A stretch of DNA of 5,000 bases from an uncultured Eubacteriales bacterium (GCA_900540045.1 UQEF01000129.1:1-5000); one strand, 5' to 3'; counted from the stretch's first letter, positions 1-5,000 are shown. Notes: generated by a model not told the origin, from the letters alone. Translations and numbers: made by a program.

Positions 1-128
1 TAGGAGATGGGTTCGGATTATTGGTTTTTTTCGATCCGTATGAAAGTACCTACTTTCGCAACGGGGTAAGGCGCAAGTCTGTCTCCAAGCCAAGGGGGCC
101 ACGGAATTTAAAGAAGAAAGCCACATAA
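1..128. other. Unassigned left-edge segment; possible gene tail or dispersed repeat
   Basis: No gene is recognised here. On the plus strand one frame is open from position 3 to a TAA at 126-128; its 41 codons end in a strongly basic tail (KPRGPRNLKKKAT), which could be the C terminus of a protein entering from the left, with the hairpin at 136-176 directly behind its stop as terminator. Against this, the minus strand is open over the same stretch too, codon use (TTA, TTG, AGT, AGG) is unlike the operon genes to the right, and a perfect 7-bp-arm palindrome sits inside it. A non-coding dispersed repeat explains these facts equally well. I make no functional call. Confidence 0.3.
42..57. repeat. 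Short perfect inverted repeat
   Basis: GAAAGTA and TACTTTC form perfect 7-bp arms around a 2-bp CC centre. The element is too short-looped for a normal transcription terminator and has no T-run next to it. It could be part of a palindromic intergenic repeat, a protein-binding site, or chance. Nothing in the window repeats it. Confidence 0.4.
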
Positions 129-135
129 ATACAAA

Positions 136-176
136 AAGGGCGGGACACCACCATTTTCGGATGATGTCCCGCCTTT
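136..176. terminator. Bidirectional rho-independent terminator-like hairpin
   Basis: A stem pairs GGCGGGACA (139-147) with TGTCCCGCC (165-173), and continues to about position 152/160 with two C-A mismatches, closing on a short T-rich loop (ATTTTCG). The base is extended by A-T pairs and a G-T wobble. On the minus strand the hairpin is followed by TTTTT (complement of 133-137), the stronger terminator reading, so it could end the regulator transcript even though that stop codon is 235 bp away. On the plus strand it is followed by only TTT, but it sits a few bases behind a stop at 126-128. A role for convergent transcripts is the simplest interpretation. Confidence 0.65.
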
Positions 177-410
177 GCCATGTCCATATTCTGTTTTTAC
201 CCCTTGCTTCTCCATTCTCTCTGCTTCTTCTGTTCAGAGAAAACTCCCGCTGCCCTTCTTCGCTCTCATAGAAGGTCAGAATGTCCGCAGGATGCAGGGG
301 GCGATTGCTGCGATCTGGTGCTGGGGAATATCGGTGCTGTTGATCGGCTACAGACGGCTTCCTTTGCTGTTTTTAAAAGAGTTGTTGCGGCTCCGTTTGT
401 CAGGGCCCGT
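177..410. other. Intergenic spacer, no gene seen
   Basis: This stretch lies between the hairpin and the stop codon of the LacI-type regulator. Short open frames exist on both strands, but none has a ribosome binding site, a recognisable domain, or the composition of the neighbouring genes. A weak 6-bp stem (TCTCTG at 218-223 with CAGAGA at 235-240) is not followed by a T-run. It is probably the 3' untranslated region of the regulator transcript if that runs to the hairpin at 136-176. Confidence 0.5.
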
Positions 411-1430
411 TCACGTTCGGGGCGCAGATACGGTGGCGCGTTCGACGAGTTCCACATCCAGCACGCGCATTTCTGCAGGGGTGTCTCGGCCCTCTATCTG
501 ACGCTGCAAAATTTCAATGGCGAGCGTTGCCTTCTGTTCCAGATACTGCCCAATGGTTGTCAGTGGAGGATAGATCTGTCCGCTGACGGGGATGTTGTCA
601 AACCCTACAACCGATAGATCACGGGGAATGGAATACCCGCGCTCTGCCAGCGCGCCCATCAGCCCCATGGCGAGTTGATCGCTTGTTACAAAGACGCCCG
701 TTATGCTTCCAGCCATGGCGCACAGCGCATCTGTCGCAGCGCAAATTGCGTGCGGGTCGCTGTCGGATTCCACAACAATCCGATGCTCTGGTTCCAGCGT
801 GAGGCCGCGGGCAGCCAGTTCATCCATAAATCCGGCAAGGCGTTGCTGGATAACACCGGTGGCGTGCTGCGCAGGTCCGGCAAAGGCAAGCCGGGTATGA
901 CCATGCTCGGCCAGGCAGCGGGCCGCCAGCCGTCCGCCCCGGTAGTCATCAATGCCTACGCTGCAAATCCGGCGCATGTTGCTGTAGCTGTCCACAAATA
1001 CCATGGGAGCCTTGGAGGCGGCATAGATCTGCTCGATCTCATCATCGAACATTCCCAGAAAAACGGCTCCCCGCACATTCCAGGCACGCAGGGTTTTTGC
1101 AATGTCGGCCTTGTTTTCAACTAGGCTGACCATCGCATAAAAGCCGCCTGCCTGAAGCAACCGGATCATCTGTCCCACCAGCGCCGCGTTGTGCGGCCCG
1201 CTCAGCGCGTTTTCATTGCCGATATTGCGCAGCATGATAGCCACGATATTGGAATTGGCCTTGGCAAGGTTGCGCGCGCTGGCGTTTTGCACATAGTTGC
1301 GCCGCCGGATGATTTCCTGAATCTGTGCCGCTTTCTCTTTGGATACCTTGGACAGGTTGCCGTTGACAACGTTGGAAACCGTCATGACGCTTACGTTGGC
1401 CTCGCGCGCGATGTCCTTAAGCGTAACCAC
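411..1430 (-). CDS. LacI/GalR-family transcriptional regulator
   Basis: This is a sugar-responsive DNA-binding repressor, 339 residues from the preferred start, the usual family length. Residues 3-24 are the LacI helix-turn-helix (TLKDIAREANVSVMTVSNVV), followed by the hinge region YVQNASARNLA at about 46-56, which inserts into the operator minor groove in this family. The rest is a periplasmic-binding-protein-like effector domain, with IDDYRGGRLAARCLAEHGH near 160-178 and the signatures TSDQLAMGLMGAL and LSVVGFDN at about 249-279; the C terminus ends in the family-typical LVERATVS. The GTG at 1430 is chosen because AGGAGG (minus strand, 1442-1437) lies 6 nt upstream and the product then begins MVTLKDIAR. 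The ATG at 1436 abuts the Shine-Dalgarno with no gap, and a GTG at 1445 has no site in front of it. It is divergent from a sugar ABC operon and is likely its repressor, with autoregulation. The effector is not deducible. Confidence 0.95.
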   Translation of the reverse strand: MVTLKDIAREANVSVMTVSNVVNGNLSKVSKEKAAQIQEIIRRRNYVQNASARNLAKANSNIVAIMLRNIGNENALSGPHNAALVGQMIRLLQAGGFYAMVSLVENKADIAKTLRAWNVRGAVFLGMFDDEIEQIYAASKAPMVFVDSYSNMRRICSVGIDDYRGGRLAARCLAEHGHTRLAFAGPAQHATGVIQQRLAGFMDELAARGLTLEPEHRIVVESDSDPHAICAATDALCAMAGSITGVFVTSDQLAMGLMGALAERGYSIPRDLSVVGFDNIPVSGQIYPPLTTIGQYLEQKATLAIEILQRQIEGRDTPAEMRVLDVELVERATVSAPRT

Positions 1431-1436
1431 AGCCAT

Positions 1437-1442
1437 CCTCCT
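1437..1442 (-). promoter_or_regulatory. Ribosome binding site that decides the regulator start
   Basis: The minus strand reads AGGAGG here, the full anti-16S complement. It directly touches the ATG at 1436 (spacing 0) but is 6 nt from the GTG at 1430, which is normal spacing. It therefore argues for the GTG as true start, giving a protein that begins as LacI-family proteins usually do. Confidence 0.7.
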
Positions 1443-1448
1443 CACAAA

Positions 1449-1460
1449 GGTTTATAAACC
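1449..1460. promoter_or_regulatory. Perfect palindrome, candidate operator of the regulator gene
   Basis: GGTTTATAAACC is a perfect 12-bp palindrome. It overlaps the expected transcription start of the regulator promoter (about 1454) and lies just upstream of its ribosome binding site, a position suited to autorepression. Caution: most LacI-family operators have a central CG, whereas this one has a central AT, so binding by the neighbouring regulator is an inference. Confidence 0.5.
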
Positions 1461-1490
1461 ATAGTAGCATACTTCTCAAAACAATTGCAA
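1461..1490 (-). promoter_or_regulatory. Predicted promoter of the LacI-family gene
   Basis: On the minus strand a -35-like TTGCAA (1490-1485) and a -10-like TACTAT (1466-1461) are separated by 18 bp. A TG one base before the -10 (TGC then TACTAT) gives an extended -10, which can compensate for the moderate hexamers. The upstream flank is AT-rich. The start point would fall near 1454, inside the palindrome at 1449-1460. Confidence 0.5.
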
Positions 1491-1540
1491 TATAAAATTG
1501 GAATAATTCACCGTGAAGTTCCGCAGGCTCAACCGGATGA

Positions 1541-1554
1541 AGTTTAATAAACCT
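1541..1554. promoter_or_regulatory. Inverted repeat in the divergent control region, candidate auxiliary site
   Basis: GTTTA and TAAAC form perfect arms around a single A at 1542-1552. The half-site matches that of the palindrome at 1449-1460 and the left arm at 1665-1669, but the arm spacing differs among the three (0, 1 and 4 bp). It lies midway between the two promoters, where an auxiliary repressor site for looping could sit. Such AT-rich repeats also arise by chance. Confidence 0.3.
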
Positions 1555-1583
1555 ATCTTATTTTGTCTGAATAATGTTGCAAA

Positions 1584-1599
1584 TGAAACGTATGGTTCA
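1584..1599. promoter_or_regulatory. Imperfect 16-bp palindrome, possible regulator or CcpA-like site
   Basis: TGAAACGTATGGTTCA is symmetric at 12 of 16 positions (arms TGAA and TTCA). It resembles a catabolite-responsive element in outline (TG-AA-CG), but the spacing before the CG is one base short of the usual consensus. It lies about 30 bp upstream of the -35 of the transporter promoter. It could serve global carbon control or a second regulator; support is weak. Confidence 0.25.
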
Positions 1600-1628
1600 A
1601 TTCTATCGTCTATTTTTTGATTTCTCTA

Positions 1629-1656
1629 TTGACAACGCAGCACGGATGACTATAAT
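1629..1656 (+). promoter_or_regulatory. Strong sigma-A-type promoter of the transporter operon
   Basis: Both hexamers match consensus exactly: TTGACA at 1629-1634 and TATAAT at 1651-1656, with a 16-bp spacer, one base shorter than optimal. Transcription would begin near 1663, leaving a leader of about 58 nt before the binding-protein gene. Such a strong core promoter fits a system that is kept off by repression rather than switched on by an activator. Confidence 0.85.
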
Positions 1657-1663
1657 AGAATTA

Positions 1664-1679
1664 AGTTTACCGCTATACT
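1664..1679. promoter_or_regulatory. Candidate LacI-type operator at the transporter start point
   Basis: AGTTTACCGCTATACT is a 16-bp imperfect palindrome, symmetric at 12 of 16 positions, with the central CG typical of LacI-family operators. It begins at about +1 of the consensus promoter, where a bound repressor would block initiation or promoter clearance. Placement and symmetry are seen directly; binding by the divergent regulator is inferred from family behaviour. Confidence 0.5.
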
Positions 1680-1720
1680 AGTCATGCGGAAAGAAAAATA
1701 ACGGAAGGGAAGATTTTGTG

Positions 1721-3067
1721 ATGAAGAAAAATCTAAGGCGTATGATTTCCCTGCTGCTTTCCCTGACCCTGCTGATGACCATGGGCGTTGCCATGGCCGA
1801 AGGCGGCGCAGTCATCGGAAGCGCCATTCAATACGACCCCTCCGCTCCGGTCAACAACGGTGAGGACATCGCCATTGAATTCTGGTATTGGACGGGCGCG
1901 GCCAACCTGTTTCAGGCAGTGGTGGACGAATATACGGCCATTCATCCCAATGTGAAGATCACGCTTGTGGAAAACCCCTATGAAGACTACTGGACAAAGC
2001 TCCCTCTGGCCCTGCAGGGCACAGATGGTCCCGCCATCTTCAATGTACACAACAGCTATCATGAAAACCTGATCAGTTATCTGGCGCCCTATGATATTCC
2101 GCTGGAGGACCTGGAAGCCGATTTTGTGGGCGTTTCCGCACATGAAATCGACGGCAACGTCTACTACACGGACTATGGCATGATGACGGCCACCATGTAT
2201 TACAACAAGTCCATGTGGGATGCCGCCGGACTGACCGAGGCCGACATTCCCAAAACGTGGGACCAGTTCCGCGAAGTGGCCAAAAAGCTGACCATCCGCG
2301 ATGAAAACGGCGAGCTGGTACAGGCGGGATTCAGCTTTAACGGCGGCGCCCAGGGCGATGTGCTGGGCATGCAGTATCAGTACGGGCAGAACCTGTTTAC
2401 GGAGGACAACAAGGTAACCTTCAACAACGAAGCCATCCGCACGGTCGTCAACCGCATGAAGGACATCTATGAGGTGGACGGCAGCGGCGACTATAATTTC
2501 GGCAACAACTCCGGCGACAACTTTGGCCAGGGCATGGTGGCCATGTACCTGGGCTGGGGCTTCATGCACAATCTGTTCAAGAGCCTGTGGCCCGAAACCG
2601 ACTTCGGCAGCTTTGAAATTCCCACGCCTGCCGAGGATGTGCCCTATGCCTACCACCGCTACAACGGTGAATCCACCTTCGGTATCAACAAAAACGCGCC
2701 CGCCGATCAGCAGGCGGTGGCACAGGACATCGTGCGCTTCTTCCTGGCCAATGACGCGCTGCAAAAGGAGTTCTGCCTGGCCAACTCCGTCTTCCCGGCC
2801 AAGCGTTCCCTGGCTGAGGATGAGGACATCCTCAGCGTGTCGAGCATCGCGGTGCTGGCCGAGCACATCGACCGCTACATCTGGCCCGGCCCCATGCCCA
2901 GCGCCGTTGAAAACAATATGAAGATCGCGCTGGAAAACATCTTCTACAACGGCGAGGATGTCGAAACCGCCCTGCAAAACGCCGAGGACCTTTGCAACGA
3001 GGAGCTGGCAATGAGCGAATTTGTTTCCGTCGAGCCGCAATACCAGTACGCGGACGAAGCGAAGTGA
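1721..3067 (+). CDS. Extracellular sugar-binding protein of an ABC transporter (family 1)
   Basis: This is the solute-capturing component of a CUT1-type carbohydrate importer, 448 residues, normal for the family. Residues 1-26 form a signal peptide: basic start (MKKNLRR), hydrophobic core (ISLLLSLTLLMTMGVA), and a type I cleavage motif AMA before EGG. There is no cysteine near it, so no lipobox, which is odd for a Gram-positive binding protein. The mature part shows family-1 features: IEFWYWTG with FQAVVDEYTAIHPNVKI at the N-terminal lobe, the segment YYNKSMWDAAGL near 160, then KTWDQFREVAKKL, and many aromatic residues in the C-terminal lobe (LGWGF, YAYHRY, YIWPGPMP) suited to stacking on sugar rings. 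The start is ATG 1721 or GTG 1718, directly adjacent; GGAAGGGAAG at 1703-1712 serves both. First gene of the operon, followed by a hairpin and two permeases. Substrate unknown; an oligosaccharide is likely. Confidence 0.93.
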   Translation: MKKNLRRMISLLLSLTLLMTMGVAMAEGGAVIGSAIQYDPSAPVNNGEDIAIEFWYWTGAANLFQAVVDEYTAIHPNVKITLVENPYEDYWTKLPLALQGTDGPAIFNVHNSYHENLISYLAPYDIPLEDLEADFVGVSAHEIDGNVYYTDYGMMTATMYYNKSMWDAAGLTEADIPKTWDQFREVAKKLTIRDENGELVQAGFSFNGGAQGDVLGMQYQYGQNLFTEDNKVTFNNEAIRTVVNRMKDIYEVDGSGDYNFGNNSGDNFGQGMVAMYLGWGFMHNLFKSLWPETDFGSFEIPTPAEDVPYAYHRYNGESTFGINKNAPADQQAVAQDIVRFFLANDALQKEFCLANSVFPAKRSLAEDEDILSVSSIAVLAEHIDRYIWPGPMPSAVENNMKIALENIFYNGEDVETALQNAEDLCNEELAMSEFVSVEPQYQYADEAK

Positions 3068-3089
3068 GCGATCATTGCCATAACCACAT

Positions 3090-3124
3090 GGGCCGGTGGG
3101 TTTACCCCTCCCACCGGCCCTTTT
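3090..3124 (+). terminator. Intercistronic hairpin, possible attenuating terminator
   Basis: GGGCCGGTGGG (3090-3100) and CCCACCGGCCC (3110-3120) form a perfect 11-bp GC-rich stem with a 9-nt loop, followed by only TTTT. It sits between the stop of the binding-protein gene and the ribosome binding site of the first permease. Such hairpins in transporter operons stop part of the transcripts or protect the upstream mRNA 3' end, giving more binding protein than permease. The short T-run suggests partial rather than full termination, as the permeases have no visible promoter of their own. Confidence 0.75.
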
Positions 3125-3146
3125 GGGGAAGGGAGGCGCCCGCCTG

Positions 3147-4034
3147 ATGGCGCGCAGACTCAAGGTTCATCCGCTGCAAAGCCGCAGCGAAATCGTCCTG
3201 CGCAACACGGTCGTCGCAGGACTGATTGCGTTTTTTTCGGTTTTCTATCTCATTCCCATTCTCATGGCCTTCGTAGGCAGCTTTCATCTTTGGAATCCGC
3301 TGAAGGGACAGTACCGCTTCACCGGCCTGCAAAACTGGCAGATGGTGTTTCGCAGCAGCCTGTTCTGGCAGTCCATGGGCAATACGGCGCTGTTTGCGGC
3401 GGTTGCGGTGGCCGCCCGGCTGGTCATCGGCATGGCGCTGGCCCTGGCCCTCCACACCCGGCTGATTCGCCGCCAGTCATTGTACCGCACGCTGTATTAC
3501 CTGCCCACCATCACCCCGATGGTGGCGGTGGCCTTTGTGTGGAAATTCATGTATGATCCGCAGTTTGGCCTGATCAATCAGGTTTTGGGAACCAAAATCA
3601 ACTGGCTTTTCGATGCGCGCTACGCCATGAGCGCCATTTTGCTTTTGACCATCTGGAAGGATTTCGGCTATGCGGTGGTGATTCTTCTGGGCGGCCTGTA
3701 TTCGCTGCCGTCCGATTGCTATGAGGCCGCGGAGATGGACGGCGCCTCCGCGACACAGCGCTTCGCCTTTCTCACCCTGCCCCTGCTGAGGCCCACTATG
3801 GTGTTCATCGTCATCACCTCGCTGATCTCCTATTTTCAGACCTATATCCCCGTGATGGTGCTCACCCAGGGCGGACCGGGGACAAAGACATATCTGGCAT
3901 CCTACATCATTTACGATCAGGCCTTTGTGAAATACAACTTTGGCTATGCTTCGGCCATTTCCTTCATTCTCTTTGCGCTCATCGCCGCGCTCACGGCCCT
4001 GTCCTTCCGGGCCAGCGGCGGCGTTAAGGCTTAG
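3147..4034 (+). CDS. Sugar ABC transporter permease 1 (MalF/UgpA/LacF type)
   Basis: This is one half of the membrane channel of a CUT1 carbohydrate importer, 295 residues. About six membrane segments are visible, near residues 22-44, 78-102, 114-136, 160-184, 217-239 and 267-287. The EAA loop that docks on the ATPase is YEAAEMDGASATQRFAFLTLP at about 192-212, with the conserved EAA and DGA. The late segment VMVLTQGGPGTKT followed by NFGYASAISF is typical of the MalF/UgpA subgroup. The ATG at 3147 is chosen because GGGAGG (3131-3136) lies 10 nt upstream and the product then starts with a short basic cytoplasmic tail (MARRLK). An in-frame ATG at 3096 lies inside the hairpin stem and would add an implausible proline- and glycine-rich leader. 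The stop codon overlaps the ribosome binding site of permease 2, so the two are translated as a pair. Confidence 0.93.
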   Translation: MARRLKVHPLQSRSEIVLRNTVVAGLIAFFSVFYLIPILMAFVGSFHLWNPLKGQYRFTGLQNWQMVFRSSLFWQSMGNTALFAAVAVAARLVIGMALALALHTRLIRRQSLYRTLYYLPTITPMVAVAFVWKFMYDPQFGLINQVLGTKINWLFDARYAMSAILLLTIWKDFGYAVVILLGGLYSLPSDCYEAAEMDGASATQRFAFLTLPLLRPTMVFIVITSLISYFQTYIPVMVLTQGGPGTKTYLASYIIYDQAFVKYNFGYASAISFILFALIAALTALSFRASGGVKA

Positions 4035-4045
4035 GAGGCGCGGCA

Positions 4046-4870
4046 ATGCAAAAACGAAGGCTCCAGTCCCTCGCGTTGAATGTTGCGCTGCTTGCATTAA
4101 GCGTCATAACCATTCTGCCCTTTCTGTGGATGCTGGCATCGTCGTTTAAGTCCAATGCCGAAATCAGCGCGTTGGAGCAGCATTTTCTGCCCCTTCATCC
4201 CTCCGTTGACAATTATCTCAACGCGCTTGAGAAGATGAATTTCCTCCGGTATTTTGCAAACAGCCTGACCTATGCCGTGCTGCTGACGGCGCTTACGCTC
4301 TACACCAGCGCAATCAGCGGCTTTGTGCTTTGCAAATACCGCTTCCGTGGACGCGACGCGCTTTTTGGCGCCATTCTGGCCACCATGATGGTTCCGGGCG
4401 TGGTGACGATCATCCCGCGCTATACCATGATGCAGCAGCTGGGGTGGCTGGATACCTGGAAAGCCCTCCTCATCCCAAGCCTATTTACGCCGTTCGGCAT
4501 CTTTCTGATGCGCCAGAGCTGTGCCGCCGTCCCCGATGAGCTGCTGGAGGCGGCGCGCATGGACGGAGCCAGCGCCGGCTATATCTTTCACCGCATCATG
4601 TTGCCCATGCTTGGAAACGCCATTTCCAGCCTGGCCATTTTCCAGTTTCTCTGGGCCTGGGAAGATTATCTCTGGCCGTATCTGATGATTCGCACGGAAA
4701 GCAAAAATATGCTGAGCGTGGCGCTCAACATGTTCAGCGGGCGATACTCCACCGATTATGCCGGGCTGTTTGCCGCGACGGCTATTGCCATCGTGCCGGT
4801 GGTGCTGTGCTATCTGATCTTTCAAAAGCGGTTTGTGGAGGGCATCGCTTCGGCGGCGGTCAAGGGCTGA
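4046..4870 (+). CDS. Sugar ABC transporter permease 2 (MalG/UgpE/LacG type)
   Basis: This is the second half of the membrane channel, 274 residues, the common size for MalG-type partners. It begins with a basic tail and a first membrane segment ending in PFLWMLASSFKS, a signature of this subgroup. Further membrane segments lie near 71-93, 105-127, 138-157, 190-210 and 242-261. The EAA loop is LLEAARMDGASAGYIFHRIMLPM at about 167-189 (EAA, DGA and LP all present). The C terminus KRFVEGIASAAVKG is the highly conserved end of this family. AGGAGG at 4033-4038 lies 7 nt before the ATG and overlaps the permease 1 stop, so translation is probably coupled. It works as a heterodimer with permease 1 and the binding protein encoded just upstream. 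Confidence 0.95.
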   Translation: MQKRRLQSLALNVALLALSVITILPFLWMLASSFKSNAEISALEQHFLPLHPSVDNYLNALEKMNFLRYFANSLTYAVLLTALTLYTSAISGFVLCKYRFRGRDALFGAILATMMVPGVVTIIPRYTMMQQLGWLDTWKALLIPSLFTPFGIFLMRQSCAAVPDELLEAARMDGASAGYIFHRIMLPMLGNAISSLAIFQFLWAWEDYLWPYLMIRTESKNMLSVALNMFSGRYSTDYAGLFAATAIAIVPVVLCYLIFQKRFVEGIASAAVKG

Positions 4871-4925
4871 TGGCAGGAAAAGGAATGCTGTGCGAAGAAA
4901 AACAAAAATCAAACCAACAAGAAAT

Positions 4926-4931
4926 AGGAGG
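4926..4931 (+). promoter_or_regulatory. Ribosome binding site that decides the start of the last gene
   Basis: A full AGGAGG lies 7 nt upstream of the ATG at 4939. The same frame is also open back to an ATG at 4870 that overlaps the permease 2 stop codon (TGATG), but that start has only a weak AAGGG in front of it. The strong site favours 4939. Confidence 0.7.
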
Positions 4932-4938
4932 CGGCAGC

Positions 4939-5000
4939 ATGGCCTGGGATACCAGCAAGGCACTTCGCCAGCAGGTGATGTACTGCGTATATGTACGGCA
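4939..5000 (+). CDS. Probable GH13 alpha-amylase-family glycoside hydrolase, 5' end only
   Basis: Only the first 20 codons are in the window; the gene runs off the right edge. The translation starts MAWDTSKALRQQ and continues VMYCVYVR, which resembles the opening strand of GH13 alpha-amylase-family enzymes, where an (I/V)(I/M)Y-(Q/S)-(V/I)(Y/F)-x-R pattern begins the catalytic barrel. If right, the enzyme would hydrolyse or rearrange an alpha-glucoside taken up by the transporter just upstream; the lack of any signal peptide points to the cytoplasm. No catalytic residue is visible, so the family rests on a few residues and on context. It follows permease 2 by 68 nt in the same direction, with no terminator between, so it is probably in the same operon. 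An in-frame upstream ATG at 4870 would add 23 hydrophilic residues. Confidence 0.5.
   Translation, partial: MAWDTSKALRQQVMYCVYVR

Noticed and set aside
266..457. A 63-codon minus-strand frame overlapping the regulator's end
   Set aside because: It overlaps the regulator by 47 bp in another frame, shows no ribosome binding site or domain, and looks like a chance frame.
180..617. A 145-codon plus-strand frame overlapping the 3' end of the regulator gene
   Set aside because: It overlaps a well-supported gene on the other strand, has no ribosome binding site, and its translation is rich in Cys and Arg with no domain pattern.
1684..1701. Five-codon leader frame (ATG to TAA) in the 5' untranslated region of the transporter operon
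   Set aside because: It has no ribosome binding site and no attenuator-like structure around it; most likely chance.
3096..3146. Upstream ATG at 3096 as the start of permease 1
   Set aside because: It lies inside the stem of the intercistronic hairpin, lacks a ribosome binding site, and would add a proline- and glycine-rich leader; ATG 3147 has GGGAGG upstream.
1733..3163. A 476-codon open frame on the minus strand across the whole binding-protein gene
   Set aside because: It is in codon register with the sense gene, so its stops would be sense TTA, CTA and TCA codons, which the biased codon use of this gene avoids. It has no ribosome binding site or recognisable domain, and the sense frame is a clear family-1 binding protein with a promoter.
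3477..4097. A 206-codon minus-strand frame under permease 1
   Set aside because: It is a histidine-, glycine- and glutamine-rich antisense shadow of a clear permease gene with no features of its own.
1..5000. CRISPR array, insertion sequence, tRNA, riboswitch or phage-like signals
   Set aside because: I looked for regularly spaced direct repeats, transposase-like frames with terminal repeats, cloverleaf patterns and long structured leaders, and saw none that can be supported in this window.

Overview
The window shows an ordinary carbohydrate-uptake locus, most likely from a low-to-mid-GC-lineage Clostridia (Firmicutes/Bacillota) member of a gut-type community. The grounds are near-perfect AGGAGG ribosome binding sites at 6-7 nt spacing, a consensus sigma-A-type promoter, a LacI-family regulator divergent from a CUT1-type sugar ABC transporter, and codon use favouring G/C at third positions (CTG, GGC, GCC). 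The lineage is inferred from style, not from a marker gene.

Layout: positions 1-410 hold no confidently supported gene. This part contains a short palindrome (42-57), an open but unrecognised reading frame running in from the left edge, a bidirectional terminator-like hairpin (136-176), and a spacer down to the 3' end of the regulator. Positions 411-1430 (minus strand) encode a LacI/GalR-family repressor. Positions 1431-1720 form a divergent AT-rich control region with one promoter for each direction and several inverted repeats that could be operators. From 1721 onward all genes lie on the plus strand: the solute-binding protein (1721-3067), a strong hairpin in the intergenic gap (3090-3124), permease 1 (3147-4034, MalF/UgpA/LacF type), permease 2 (4046-4870, MalG/UgpE/LacG type), and the first 20 codons of a further gene (from 4939) that resembles the N terminus of GH13 alpha-amylase-family enzymes.

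Working together: the binding protein captures an oligosaccharide or related solute outside the membrane, the two permeases form the heterodimeric channel, and the downstream enzyme, if GH13, would cleave an imported alpha-glucoside-like sugar. The divergent LacI-type protein probably senses the sugar or a derivative and represses the operon and itself. No ATPase gene is visible; either it lies beyond the window or the system borrows a shared MsmX-type ATPase. The exact substrate cannot be read from the sequence.

I found no previously undescribed system here. The points most worth a second look are the binding protein with an apparently non-lipidated signal peptide, the operator-like repeats in the divergent region, the start-codon questions at the regulator and at the last gene, the hairpin that may set binding-protein excess, and the unexplained left edge, which could be a dispersed intergenic repeat.
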